Positions 1 through 6,102 of a stretch of 6,102 nucleotides of DNA are shown here, piece by piece. This DNA comes from Pseudomonadota bacterium (GTDB taxonomy: Bacteria; Pseudomonadota; Gammaproteobacteria; Acidithiobacillales; Acidithiobacillaceae), in contig JAKAVW010000191.1 of assembly GCA_021827445.1 (NCBI GenBank), positions 1-6,102 of the forward strand, read 5' to 3'. Within the stretch, counting starts at the first letter, position 1, and every line of letters starts with the position of its first letter. Both the position numbers and the translations under genes were made by a program. A model generated the notes under the pieces. That model worked only from the letters and a program-made list of their open reading frames with translations. It was not told the DNA's origin and ran no database searches.

Positions 1-250
1 GCGCGCGGGCGGCCGGCTGGCGGTCATCAGCTTTCACTCTCTGGAAGACCGCTTGGTGAAACGTTTTTTCCGCGCTGACGATTATCGTATCAGCGCGGAT
101 ATACCCCTGCGTGCCAGCGAACTCCCGCCCCTGCCATGGCATCCTGTAGGTAAGGCCTTGCGGGCCAGCGCCCGGGAAACTTACGACAATCCCCGTTCCC
201 GCTCGGCCGTGCTACGGGCTGCCGAAAGGAGTGACCACTATGCGGCGTAG
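1..250 (+). CDS. rsmH: RsmH (MraW), 16S rRNA (cytosine(1402)-N(4))-methyltransferase, C-terminal part
   Basis: Only the 3' end is in the window: 82 codons plus a TAG stop, with the first full codon at base 2; the start lies upstream. The visible protein opens with GGRLAVISFHSLEDRLVKRFF, in which the ISFHSLEDR-VKRFF block is a hallmark of RsmH near the end of the methyltransferase fold. The stretch that follows, with a short Pro-rich segment and then the RE-NPRSRSAVLRAAE block (about residues 58-76 of the visible part), is the conserved family C-terminus. Family knowledge: the enzyme uses S-adenosylmethionine to N4-methylate C1402 of 16S rRNA in the ribosomal P site. It is normally the second gene of the dcw cluster, after mraZ, as fits here. 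Its last codons overlap the start of ftsL. The identification is firm, though the SAM-binding motif lies outside the window. Confidence 0.96.
   Translation, partial: RAGGRLAVISFHSLEDRLVKRFFRADDYRISADIPLRASELPPLPWHPVGKALRASARETYDNPRSRSAVLRAAERSDHYAA
225..231 (+). promoter_or_regulatory. Ribosome binding site that decides the ftsL start
   Basis: An AAAGGAG run lies 8 bases before the ATG at 240, an ideal Shine-Dalgarno distance. The in-frame GTG at 231 uses the last G of this run as its own first base, so it has no properly spaced site from it. This favours ATG 240 over GTG 231 as the ftsL start. The site lies inside the rsmH reading frame. Confidence 0.75.
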
Positions 251-503
251 CACTATTATTCTCGCCCTGCTGATTACTGCCACACTATTCGGTATCGTCG
301 CGGCAAGAGAGAATACCCGTAGCCAGTTCATCGCTTTACAGGAAGCGCAGGCCAAGCGTTTCGCCTTGGACAACCGCTGGGGTCAGCTCCAGCTGGAGCA
401 GGCCACGCTCGCTTCCAATGCCCGCGTGGGCGATATTGCGCACCAAAAACTCGGCCTTGCAGCTCCCAAAAACGATCAAATTGTCATGGTCAAAGCACCA
501 TGA
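240..503 (+). CDS. ftsL: Cell division protein FtsL
   Basis: This is an 87-residue bitopic membrane protein. A short MRRS amino end is followed by one hydrophobic helix (about residues 5-21, STIILALLITATLFGIVAA). The periplasmic segment after it is helical and rich in Gln, Glu, Arg and Leu (about 23-65), as expected for the coiled coil that pairs with FtsB. The pattern NRWGQLQLEQATLASNARV followed by a late QIVMV is the recognisable FtsL family core. Family knowledge: FtsL forms the FtsQLB complex and activates FtsWI septal peptidoglycan synthesis. The ATG at 240 is chosen because a good AAAGGAG site precedes it by 8 bases; an in-frame GTG at 231 would add three residues. The gene overlaps rsmH by 11 bases and ftsI by 4 (ATGA), so translation is likely coupled. 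The cytoplasmic tail is only about four residues, against roughly 30 in E. coli FtsL, though short tails are common in other proteobacteria. Confidence 0.92.
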   Translation: MRRSTIILALLITATLFGIVAARENTRSQFIALQEAQAKRFALDNRWGQLQLEQATLASNARVGDIAHQKLGLAAPKNDQIVMVKAP

Positions 504-2284
504 TCCATCCCGGCGCCCCCCTCCACTCGCCGCAAACCGTCACGCTTCCCGCGTGGCGGGCGACCGCAGTATGGACGGTAGTTGCGCTGGGTTTGGCGGC
601 GATCATGGCACAAGCCTGGCGCGCGCAGGTAGAGCGCGGTCCGTTTCTACGCAACCAGGGCGCACAGCGGTATCTGCGACACTTCGCCTTACCGGCGCAG
701 CGTGGCCCCATTCTCGACCGTTCCGGTAAAACGTTGGCTCTGTCCGTCCCGGTGCAAACCCTCTGGGTAGACCCCCGGTTGTTTAATCCGCAGCAGGCAC
801 GATGGCCACAAATTGCCGTCGCCTTAGGGATCAGCGCAACTGCCCTTGCTGCACGGATCCAGAGCGGCGGCAGCCGGTTCGCCTTCCTCGCCCGCCAGAT
901 CGCTCCGGAACGTGCCGCTACCATTCTCGCCCTGCATGTACCCGGTTTATACAGTCTCAATGAAAACAGGCGTTACTACCCGTCCGGCAGCATAACCGCG
1001 CCATTGCTCGGCTTCACCAATGTAGACGGGCGCGGCATTGAAGGGTTGGAGCTGACCTATAACCAGTGGCTACAAGGGAAGGCAGGGGAAGAAACCGGAC
1101 TGCGCGACAATCTGGGACATCCGCTCGCCATCCTGGGCACGACCAAACCGGCGCTGCCCGGCCAGGCACTCACACTCAGCATTGACCGCGACATCCAGTA
1201 TGTGGCGTACACTGCTCTCGCCTCCGCCGTACAGCGTTTTCAGGCACGCTCCGGAGCCGCGGTGCTGATGAATGTGCATACCGGCGAAATTCTCGCCATG
1301 GTCAGCTATCCCTCTTTTAACCCCAATGATCGCGCCGATTACCAGCCAGACCTCTACAATAATCGCGCCGTCGCCGACACTTTCGAACCGGGATCGGTGG
1401 TGAAACCTTTTACCATCGCTGCAGCATTGGATGACGGCAGCATTCAGCCCAATTCCACATTTGATGTGAACACCAACTGCTTTCGGGTGGCCCATTACTG
1501 CATTCAGGACGATGTCCGTCACGGTACCCTCGACCTCGCTCAGGTGCTCAAGTATTCCAGCAACATTGGTGCGGCGAAGATTTCCCTGCGGACACCACCT
1601 GCCGATCTCTACCAGATGCTGCGCAATGTCGGTTTTGGGCAGGTGAGTGGATTAGGACTGCCCGGGGAGACCAGCGGCACGGTTCCCGCCTGGCAAGGCT
1701 GGGATGTGGCGCGGCGTGCCGCCATGGCTTACGGTTATGGTCTCTCCGTCACTCCTTTGCAACTGGCGGCGGCTTATGGCGCCATCGCCAATAACGGCGT
1801 CTATGTCCAGCCCACCTTGCTGCGCAGCACCAGCAACACCCCCCTGCGCAGTCAGCAGGTCATACCGGCCGCCACTGCGGCGCGACTGCGCGACTGGCTC
1901 GCCGGCGTGACCGGTCGGGGCGGCACCGGTTTCCTTGCCGCGATTCCCGGCTATTCGGTAGCCGGGAAAACCGGCACATCCATCATGGCTAATGGTAAGG
2001 GCGGCTTTCATAAGCATCAGATGAATACCACCTTTGTCGGCTTCGCGCCCGCTCACAATCCGCAATTCGTCATGGCCGTAGTGGTGCGTGGACCAACTCA
2101 GGGCTGGCGTTATGGCGGGGTGGTCGCCGCCCCGGTATTTCGGGTAACCATGAGCGCTGCCCTGCATCAAATGGGCGTACAACCCGATGCCAGCGCGGGC
2201 GTCTGGGATGCTGCGGCAGGAAAAGCCATGACTGCAGACCAGGAGCGGCGCTGGGCCGAGGGGGCTGGCGATGCCGCACATTGA
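500..2284 (+). CDS. ftsI: FtsI (penicillin-binding protein 3), septal peptidoglycan D,D-transpeptidase
   Basis: This 594-residue class B penicillin-binding protein crosslinks septal peptidoglycan in the periplasm as partner of FtsW. After about 20 cytoplasmic residues comes one membrane helix (about 22-40). The non-catalytic pedestal domain starts with RGPILDRSG (68-76) and includes GRGIEGLE (177-184). The transpeptidase domain carries all three catalytic motifs: SVVK with nucleophile Ser299 and Lys302, SSN at 353-355, and KTGT at 490-493. The length matches the family (E. coli 588). The start is the ATG of an ATGA overlap with the ftsL stop; no clear Shine-Dalgarno run precedes it, so translation probably depends on ribosomes finishing ftsL. 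The 3' end overlaps murE by 14 bases. The only two cysteines in the whole protein, Cys327 and Cys334, sit seven residues apart in the periplasmic catalytic domain. A perfect hairpin (1944-1968) and an 8-bp tandem repeat (1880-1895) lie within the gene. Confidence 0.97.
   Translation: MIHPGAPLHSPQTVTLPAWRATAVWTVVALGLAAIMAQAWRAQVERGPFLRNQGAQRYLRHFALPAQRGPILDRSGKTLALSVPVQTLWVDPRLFNPQQARWPQIAVALGISATALAARIQSGGSRFAFLARQIAPERAATILALHVPGLYSLNENRRYYPSGSITAPLLGFTNVDGRGIEGLELTYNQWLQGKAGEETGLRDNLGHPLAILGTTKPALPGQALTLSIDRDIQYVAYTALASAVQRFQARSGAAVLMNVHTGEILAMVSYPSFNPNDRADYQPDLYNNRAVADTFEPGSVVKPFTIAAALDDGSIQPNSTFDVNTNCFRVAHYCIQDDVRHGTLDLAQVLKYSSNIGAAKISLRTPPADLYQMLRNVGFGQVSGLGLPGETSGTVPAWQGWDVARRAAMAYGYGLSVTPLQLAAAYGAIANNGVYVQPTLLRSTSNTPLRSQQVIPAATAARLRDWLAGVTGRGGTGFLAAIPGYSVAGKTGTSIMANGKGGFHKHQMNTTFVGFAPAHNPQFVMAVVVRGPTQGWRYGGVVAAPVFRVTMSAALHQMGVQPDASAGVWDAAAGKAMTADQERRWAEGAGDAAH
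1880..1895 (+). repeat. 8-bp perfect tandem repeat inside ftsI
   Basis: GCGCGACT occurs twice back to back, at 1880-1887 and 1888-1895, in codons for the stretch around residues 461-465 of FtsI. The unit is not a multiple of three, so gain or loss of one copy would shift the ftsI frame before the KTGT motif. It may be no more than chance in GC-rich coding DNA. Confidence 0.6.
1944..1968. repeat. Perfect 10-bp inverted repeat (hairpin) inside ftsI
   Basis: The arms TTCCCGGCTA (1944-1953) and TAGCCGGGAA (1959-1968) are exact reverse complements separated by the five bases TTCGG. The hairpin falls in the codons for IPGYSVAGK, directly before the KTGT active-site motif of FtsI. No T-run follows on either strand, so it does not look like an intrinsic terminator. 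A role in mRNA stability or folding is possible, but unproven. Confidence 0.7.
2258..2264 (+). promoter_or_regulatory. Probable ribosome binding site for murE
   Basis: The purine run GAGGGGG, inside the last codons of ftsI, lies 6 bases before the ATG at 2271. It supports that start over the next in-frame Met codon (residue 37). Confidence 0.6.
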
Positions 2285-3719
2285 GACACTCGCCAGCCTG
2301 TTGCCCGCCACGCCTGCGGCCTTGGCGGGGATTGCCCTGCAGGGCATTGAAACCGATACCCGTCGCCTGCGACCGGGCATGCTCTACGTCGGATTGAACA
2401 CCAATCATGGCGATGGCCGGCAGTTTTTGGAACAGGCTTGGGCAGCAGGTGCAGCCGCAGCGCTGTTGGAAGGCAGTGAAGAGCGTATTTACACTGAACA
2501 GGGTCACCCCGTCTGGCAAAGCCCGCAGGCGCGGGCTCTGCTCGGTAGGTCACTGCGCCGCTGGCATCGCTGGGACGAGGGTCGGGCGCCCGTCATCATT
2601 GGCGTTACCGGCACCAATGGCAAAAGCAGCGTCACCCGCCTCATCGCCGAACTCGCGCCGCAGCCCGCTATGATCATCGGCACCCTCGGCTACGGCCGCG
2701 TGGATGCTCTTATCTCCCACGCCAACACCACACCGGACCCGGTCCCTTTGTGGCAGACCCTGGCCACGCTGCGCGACCAGGGCGCCAGGGTCATCGCCAT
2801 GGAGGTTTCCTCCCATGCGCTCGCGCTGGAACGGGTTGCAGCAGTACCCTTTGCCGCCGCCGTATTTACCAATCTCAGCCGGGACCATCTTGATTTTCAT
2901 GGAGATATGGCGCGCTACGGCGCAACCAAAGCCCGCCTCTTCCAGACGCCAGGCCTCCAATTGGCCGTAGTAAACAGCGACGACGCATTCGCCGGGCAGG
3001 TCGCTGCCGCCGTGGCGCCGGAAGTCCAGCAACTGCGCTTCGGGGTAAAGAGCGGAGACTACCAGGCTGTCGAGTGGCATCCCGGTGCCAGCGGTACCCT
3101 GCTCGACCTGCATACCCCTGCCGGCCCGCGCCGTCTGCGCAGCCCCCTCATCGGTAACAGCAATGTTCAAAATCTGCTGGCCGCGCTGGCCACTGCCGAG
3201 GGTATGGGCTGGCCGGTCAGTGACGCCGCTATCGCCGGACTCGACTTGCCGGAAGGTCGTTATCAGCGCTTGGCTCCGGTCCCTGGCAAGGCACAGGTGA
3301 TGATCGACTATGCCCACACCCCCGACGCGCTGCAACGGGTGCTGACCGACCTGCGCGAAGTCGCTAAAGGCGCCGTGACCGTGGTCTTTGGATGCGGTGG
3401 TGATCGGGATCGTGGCAAACGACCGGAAATGGGGCGGGTGGCCGAACGCCTTGCCGACCACGTCATGCTCACCGACGATAACCCGCGCAGCGAAGCGCCC
3501 GAGGCTATCGTCAACGACATCCTGGGCGGTATGGAACGGCCCGGTCAGGCTACCGTGATTCATGACCGTGCGGCGGCCATCCGGGCCGCCATCACTGCAT
3601 CGCAGGCCGGGGATTGGGTGCTCATCGCCGGTAAGGGACACGAGCGCACCCAGGAGATACTGGGGCAGCGTTTATCCTTTCAGGACCGCAGTATTGCCGC
3701 GGAGGTGCTCAGCGCATGA
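2271..3719 (+). CDS. murE: MurE, UDP-MurNAc-L-Ala-D-Glu:meso-diaminopimelate ligase
   Basis: This 482-residue cytoplasmic ATP-dependent Mur ligase adds the third stem-peptide residue to UDP-MurNAc-L-Ala-D-Glu (E. coli MurE is 495 residues). The N-terminal substrate domain contains TDTR (28-31). The central ATPase domain has the P-loop GVTGTNGKSS (111-120, Lys118), NTTPDP (152-157), EVSSHAL (178-184) and NLSRDHLDFHGDM (201-213), with Lys220 in YGATKARLF as the expected carbamylated lysine. The C-terminal domain has DYAHTPDAL (346-354) and GCGGDRDRGKRPEMG (374-388). It also has DNPR (403-406), the known signature for meso-diaminopimelate rather than lysine; GKGHE (454-458) supplies other residues of that pocket. 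The ATG start overlaps the ftsI end by 14 bases behind a GAGGGGG site, and the stop overlaps the murF start by 4 bases. Nothing key is missing. Confidence 0.97.
   Translation: MPHIETLASLLPATPAALAGIALQGIETDTRRLRPGMLYVGLNTNHGDGRQFLEQAWAAGAAAALLEGSEERIYTEQGHPVWQSPQARALLGRSLRRWHRWDEGRAPVIIGVTGTNGKSSVTRLIAELAPQPAMIIGTLGYGRVDALISHANTTPDPVPLWQTLATLRDQGARVIAMEVSSHALALERVAAVPFAAAVFTNLSRDHLDFHGDMARYGATKARLFQTPGLQLAVVNSDDAFAGQVAAAVAPEVQQLRFGVKSGDYQAVEWHPGASGTLLDLHTPAGPRRLRSPLIGNSNVQNLLAALATAEGMGWPVSDAAIAGLDLPEGRYQRLAPVPGKAQVMIDYAHTPDALQRVLTDLREVAKGAVTVVFGCGGDRDRGKRPEMGRVAERLADHVMLTDDNPRSEAPEAIVNDILGGMERPGQATVIHDRAAAIRAAITASQAGDWVLIAGKGHERTQEILGQRLSFQDRSIAAEVLSA
3701..3706 (+). promoter_or_regulatory. 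Ribosome binding site for murF
   Basis: GGAGGT, a near-perfect Shine-Dalgarno sequence, lies in the last codons of murE, 9 bases before the ATG at 3716. It fixes the murF start at the ATGA overlap. Confidence 0.75.
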
Positions 3720-5068
3720 TCCGCTATTCACTGAACGAAATCGCTGAAATCACCGGGGGTAAGCTGTTGCCCGGCAGCGATGGCCGCAAAGAAATTCAGG
3801 GCATCGCTACGGACAGCCGTCAGCCGATGACGGGACCACTTTTTGTGGCATTGCGCGGCGCCCGCTTCAATGGCGAGGACTTCGTGCCTGATGCTCTTGC
3901 TCAGGGCGCCGGGGCCGTGCTGACCGGCACCCCTGGCGCGGCACCCGGCGTCTTGGTGGGGGATACCCTGATAGCGTTGCAGACACTGACCGCCCACTGG
4001 CGGCAGCGTTTCAGCCTGCCGCTGCTGGCAGTGACCGGCTCCTGCGGCAAAACGACGGTCAAAGAGGTACTCACCGCCATCCTTAACGAGTCCGGCCCGG
4101 TACTGGCTACCCGCGGCAATCAGAACAACCACATCGGCGTACCCCTGACGCTGGCACGGCTTGGCGCCGAGCATCGTTATGCGGTGCTGGAAATGGGCAT
4201 GAATCACCCCGGCGAACTCACTCTCCTCAGCGGGCTGGCGCGGCCCACCCTGGCCCTGATCAACAATGCAACCCCCGCGCATCTGGAAGGCCTCGGCAGC
4301 GTTGCCGCCATTGCCGCAGCCAAAGGCGAAATTCTCTCCGGTCTCGACAACCGCGGTCTCACGATCCTCAATGGCGACGATCCCTTCGCGGATTTCTGGG
4401 CGGAACGAGCGCCGGGAGAAGTCTGGCGCTTCAGCTTAGAGCATCGCCCGACGCGGGTGCGCGGACACTGGCGCGCCCACGAACAGGGTGGCGGACATCT
4501 GGAGGTACGCGCTCCACAAGGGGAATTCACTCTGGAGATTCCCTTACCCGGTCAGCACAATGGCCGCAATGTCCTGGCGGCCACGACCGCAGCGCTGGCG
4601 CTCGACATTTCCATTCCGCAAATTCAACGGGCAGTGGCCGGACTGAAGGCCATCCCCGGACGTTTGCAGTGGCGCTCCGGCCTGCATGGCAGTCGGATTC
4701 TGGATGACACTTACAATGCCAATCCCGCCTCTCTCGAAGCCGCCCTGCGCGTGCTCGCCGCGCAGTCCGGCCAACGCATCCTGGTCCTCGGTGACATGGG
4801 TGAACTCGGTTCCGAAGCCGCACTTTACCATCGGCAGGCGGGGACGCTGGCGCAGCACCTCGGTATTGAGCGCCTGTACGCACTCGGCCCGCTGGCAGCA
4901 GAGGCAGCCGATGCCTTCGGCGTCAACGGCGAAGCCTTCTCCGAATTGCCCCCTTTACTGGCCGCCCTGCAAAGTCGCCTGGACGGAGACACCGTGGTAC
5001 TGATCAAAGGCTCCCGCGCCGCCCGCATGGAGCGCGTCGTACCGGCCTTAACCGGGGGGAATGCCTGA
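3716..5068 (+). CDS. murF: MurF, UDP-MurNAc-tripeptide:D-alanyl-D-alanine ligase
   Basis: This 450-residue cytoplasmic Mur ligase joins D-Ala-D-Ala to UDP-MurNAc-tripeptide, using ATP, to complete the pentapeptide precursor (E. coli MurF is 452 residues). The N-terminal domain has ATDSR (31-35) and a GPLFVALRG block. The ATPase domain has the P-loop TGSCGKTT (107-114, Lys112), TRGNQNNHIGVPLTL (132-146), EMGMNHPGE (159-167) and NATPAHLEGLGS (184-195), with Lys203 in AAKGEI as the likely carbamylated lysine. The C-terminal domain has DDTYNANP (330-337), LGDMGELG (358-365) and KGSRAARME (431-439). The pattern NQNNHIGVP with DDTYNANP separates MurF from MurC, MurD and MurE. Cys110 in the P-loop is the only cysteine in the protein. 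Translation starts in a 4-base ATGA overlap with murE behind a GGAGGT site; the stop shares one base with the mraY start (TGATG). Confidence 0.97.
   Translation: MIRYSLNEIAEITGGKLLPGSDGRKEIQGIATDSRQPMTGPLFVALRGARFNGEDFVPDALAQGAGAVLTGTPGAAPGVLVGDTLIALQTLTAHWRQRFSLPLLAVTGSCGKTTVKEVLTAILNESGPVLATRGNQNNHIGVPLTLARLGAEHRYAVLEMGMNHPGELTLLSGLARPTLALINNATPAHLEGLGSVAAIAAAKGEILSGLDNRGLTILNGDDPFADFWAERAPGEVWRFSLEHRPTRVRGHWRAHEQGGGHLEVRAPQGEFTLEIPLPGQHNGRNVLAATTAALALDISIPQIQRAVAGLKAIPGRLQWRSGLHGSRILDDTYNANPASLEAALRVLAAQSGQRILVLGDMGELGSEAALYHRQAGTLAQHLGIERLYALGPLAAEAADAFGVNGEAFSELPPLLAALQSRLDGDTVVLIKGSRAARMERVVPALTGGNA
5054..5060 (+). promoter_or_regulatory. Probable ribosome binding site for mraY
   Basis: GGGGGGA, within the last murF codons, lies 7 bases before the ATG at 5068. 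The match to the 16S rRNA tail is partial, but the spacing is good, and the TGATG stop-start junction would also allow re-initiation. Confidence 0.5.
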
Positions 5069-6102
5069 TGCTCTACGCCCTCTTTATGCAACTCGGCAGC
5101 CTTTATCACGGCTTTTACGTTTTTCAGTATCTGACCCTGCGCGGCGTATTGGCCATCCTTACCGCGCTGATCCTCTCACTGTTCATCGGTCCATTCTTTA
5201 TCGCCCGTCTGCGCCAATACAAAATCGGCCAGATCATCCGCAACGACGGTCCCGAAACCCACCTGAGCAAGCAGGGTACACCCACCATGGGCGGAGCCCT
5301 GATCCTGCTGGTAGTCATCCTGACGACGCTGCTCTGGTCGGATTTGAGTAATCCGCTGGTCTGGGTGGCGGTGCTCACTACCCTGGCCTTTGGCGCCATC
5401 GGCTTCATCGACGACTGGCGCAAGCTGCGGCGCAAAAACACCAAAGGACTCTCAGCACGGGCCAAATATGGTTTACAGTCGCTGGTGGCCTTCGCCGCGG
5501 CGGGGGTGCTCTATGCCCTGGCCAGCAAGCCGGTAGAGACCAGTCTGATCCTGCCTTTTATACCTCATGTACTGATCCCGCTGGGCATCGGTTTCATCCT
5601 GTTCAGCTATTTCGTGATTGTCGGCACCTCCAATGCCGTCAATCTGACCGACGGACTGGATGGCCTGGCCATTGTACCGACAGTCATGGTCGCAGCGGCT
5701 TTAGGAATATTTGCTTACGTGTCCGGCAACGCGGTCTTCGCCCACTACCTGGATGTGCCCTGGGTACCGGGCTCCGGCCAGATGCTGATTTTTTGCGGGG
5801 CACTGGTGGGTGCAGGGCTCGGTTTTCTCTGGTTCAACACCTATCCGGCCGAGGTTTTTATGGGCGATACCGGCGCCCTCGCGCTGGGCGCGGCGCTGGC
5901 CATCGTCGCCATCGTCGCCCGTCAGGAACTCGTGCTGGTCATTATGGGCGGCGTTTTTGTGGTAGAAACCTTATCCGTCATCATCCAGGTGGCCTCCTTC
6001 CGGCTCACCGGTAAACGGGTCTTCCGCATGGCACCACTGCACCATCATTTTGAGAAAAAAGGCTGGCCCGAACCCCGGGTGGCGGTCCGTTTCTGGATCA
6101 TC
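5068..6102 (+). CDS. mraY: MraY, phospho-N-acetylmuramoyl-pentapeptide-transferase (3' end cut off by the window)
   Basis: The reading frame starts at the ATG in the TGATG junction with murF and stays open for 345 codons to the window edge. E. coli MraY has 360 residues and about 15 after the matching RFWII, so only the last part of the final helix is missing. MraY is a polytopic inner-membrane enzyme that transfers phospho-MurNAc-pentapeptide from UDP to undecaprenyl phosphate, giving lipid I. Visible family blocks are the N-terminal VFQYLTLRG, RNDGPETHLSKQGTPTMGG (58-76), IGFIDDWRK (111-119), SNAVNLTDGLDGLA (188-201), FNTYPAEVFMGDTGALALG (256-274), GGVFVVETLSV and MAPLHHHFEKKGWPE (321-335). 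Asp115, Asp116 and Asp267 match the catalytic and Mg2+-binding aspartates, and His325-His327 form the conserved histidine cluster. Hydrophobic segments lie at about 24-44, 73-93, 98-116, 134-152, 168-187, 198-218, 238-257, 264-283 and 286-306. The gene order predicts murD or ftsW next. Confidence 0.97.
   Translation, partial: MLYALFMQLGSLYHGFYVFQYLTLRGVLAILTALILSLFIGPFFIARLRQYKIGQIIRNDGPETHLSKQGTPTMGGALILLVVILTTLLWSDLSNPLVWVAVLTTLAFGAIGFIDDWRKLRRKNTKGLSARAKYGLQSLVAFAAAGVLYALASKPVETSLILPFIPHVLIPLGIGFILFSYFVIVGTSNAVNLTDGLDGLAIVPTVMVAAALGIFAYVSGNAVFAHYLDVPWVPGSGQMLIFCGALVGAGLGFLWFNTYPAEVFMGDTGALALGAALAIVAIVARQELVLVIMGGVFVVETLSVIIQVASFRLTGKRVFRMAPLHHHFEKKGWPEPRVAVRFWII

Noticed and set aside
490..960. 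A 156-codon - strand open frame opposite the 5' part of ftsI
   Set aside because: Its translation is Arg/Ala/Cys-rich without a domain or a convincing start site, and it lies wholly opposite conserved FtsI coding sequence.
1652..2380. A 242-codon - strand open frame opposite ftsI and the start of murE
   Set aside because: It crosses a junction between two well-identified genes, has a low-complexity Gly/Arg/Ala-rich product and no recognised motif; it is a shadow of the + strand genes.
3572..3590. A 7-bp all-GC inverted repeat with a 5-base loop in murE
   Set aside because: It arises from Ala and Arg codons (AAAIRAA) and is short enough to be expected by chance at this GC content; no T-run follows.
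2550..3641. A 363-codon open frame on the - strand opposite murE
   Set aside because: Its codons are in exact register with murE codons, so its stops would need TTA, CTA or TCA in the sense gene, which are rare in GC-rich coding DNA. The translation shows no recognisable family, and murE is unambiguous.
5899..5916. Two tandem copies of GCCATCGTC in mraY
   Set aside because: The unit is in frame and encodes Ala-Ile-Val twice within a membrane helix; this is ordinary low complexity of a hydrophobic segment.
5793..6014. A 73-codon + strand open frame at the 3' end
   Set aside because: It is a different frame of mraY. The mraY frame from 5068 runs open to the window edge with strong family motifs, so this frame is a shadow.
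1..6102. A novel or mobile system, CRISPR array, tRNA or insertion sequence
   Set aside because: I looked for spaced direct repeats, transposase motifs, terminal inverted repeats and tRNA-like folds and saw none; the whole window is filled by conserved dcw genes.

Overview
The window is an ordinary chromosomal stretch of a division and cell wall (dcw) cluster from a Gram-negative bacterium. All recognisable genes are on the + strand, in the order rsmH (3' end) - ftsL - ftsI - murE - murF - mraY (5' end, nearly complete). The base composition is GC-rich (about 60% by eye). The gene order, the short FtsL, and the MurE signature for meso-diaminopimelate all fit a gamma- or betaproteobacterium-type lineage. 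The overall flavour resembles Acidithiobacillus and relatives, but I cannot prove the genus without a database search.

Layout: bases 1-250 hold the last 82 codons of the 16S rRNA methyltransferase RsmH. Bases 240-503 encode FtsL, a small bitopic divisome protein. Bases 500-2284 encode FtsI (PBP3), the septal transpeptidase. Bases 2271-3719 encode MurE, which adds meso-diaminopimelate to UDP-MurNAc-dipeptide. Bases 3716-5068 encode MurF, which adds D-Ala-D-Ala. Bases 5068-6102 encode MraY, which moves the finished phospho-MurNAc-pentapeptide onto undecaprenyl phosphate; the window ends about 15 residues before its expected C-terminus. Every junction overlaps by 1 to 14 bases (rsmH/ftsL by 11 with the preferred start). 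No intergenic DNA, internal terminator or tRNA is present, and I recognise no promoter, so the genes are probably co-transcribed from a promoter upstream of the window.

How the genes work together: MurE and MurF complete the cytoplasmic UDP-MurNAc-pentapeptide, and MraY converts it to lipid I at the membrane. FtsL acts with its usual partners FtsB and FtsQ (not in the window) to activate FtsI with FtsW, so that the precursor is polymerised and crosslinked at the septum.

No undescribed system is visible. The points most worth a second look are small: a perfect 10-bp hairpin inside ftsI just before the KTG motif, a lone pair of cysteines in the periplasmic domain of FtsI, an 8-bp tandem repeat in ftsI, and the near absence of a cytoplasmic tail on FtsL.
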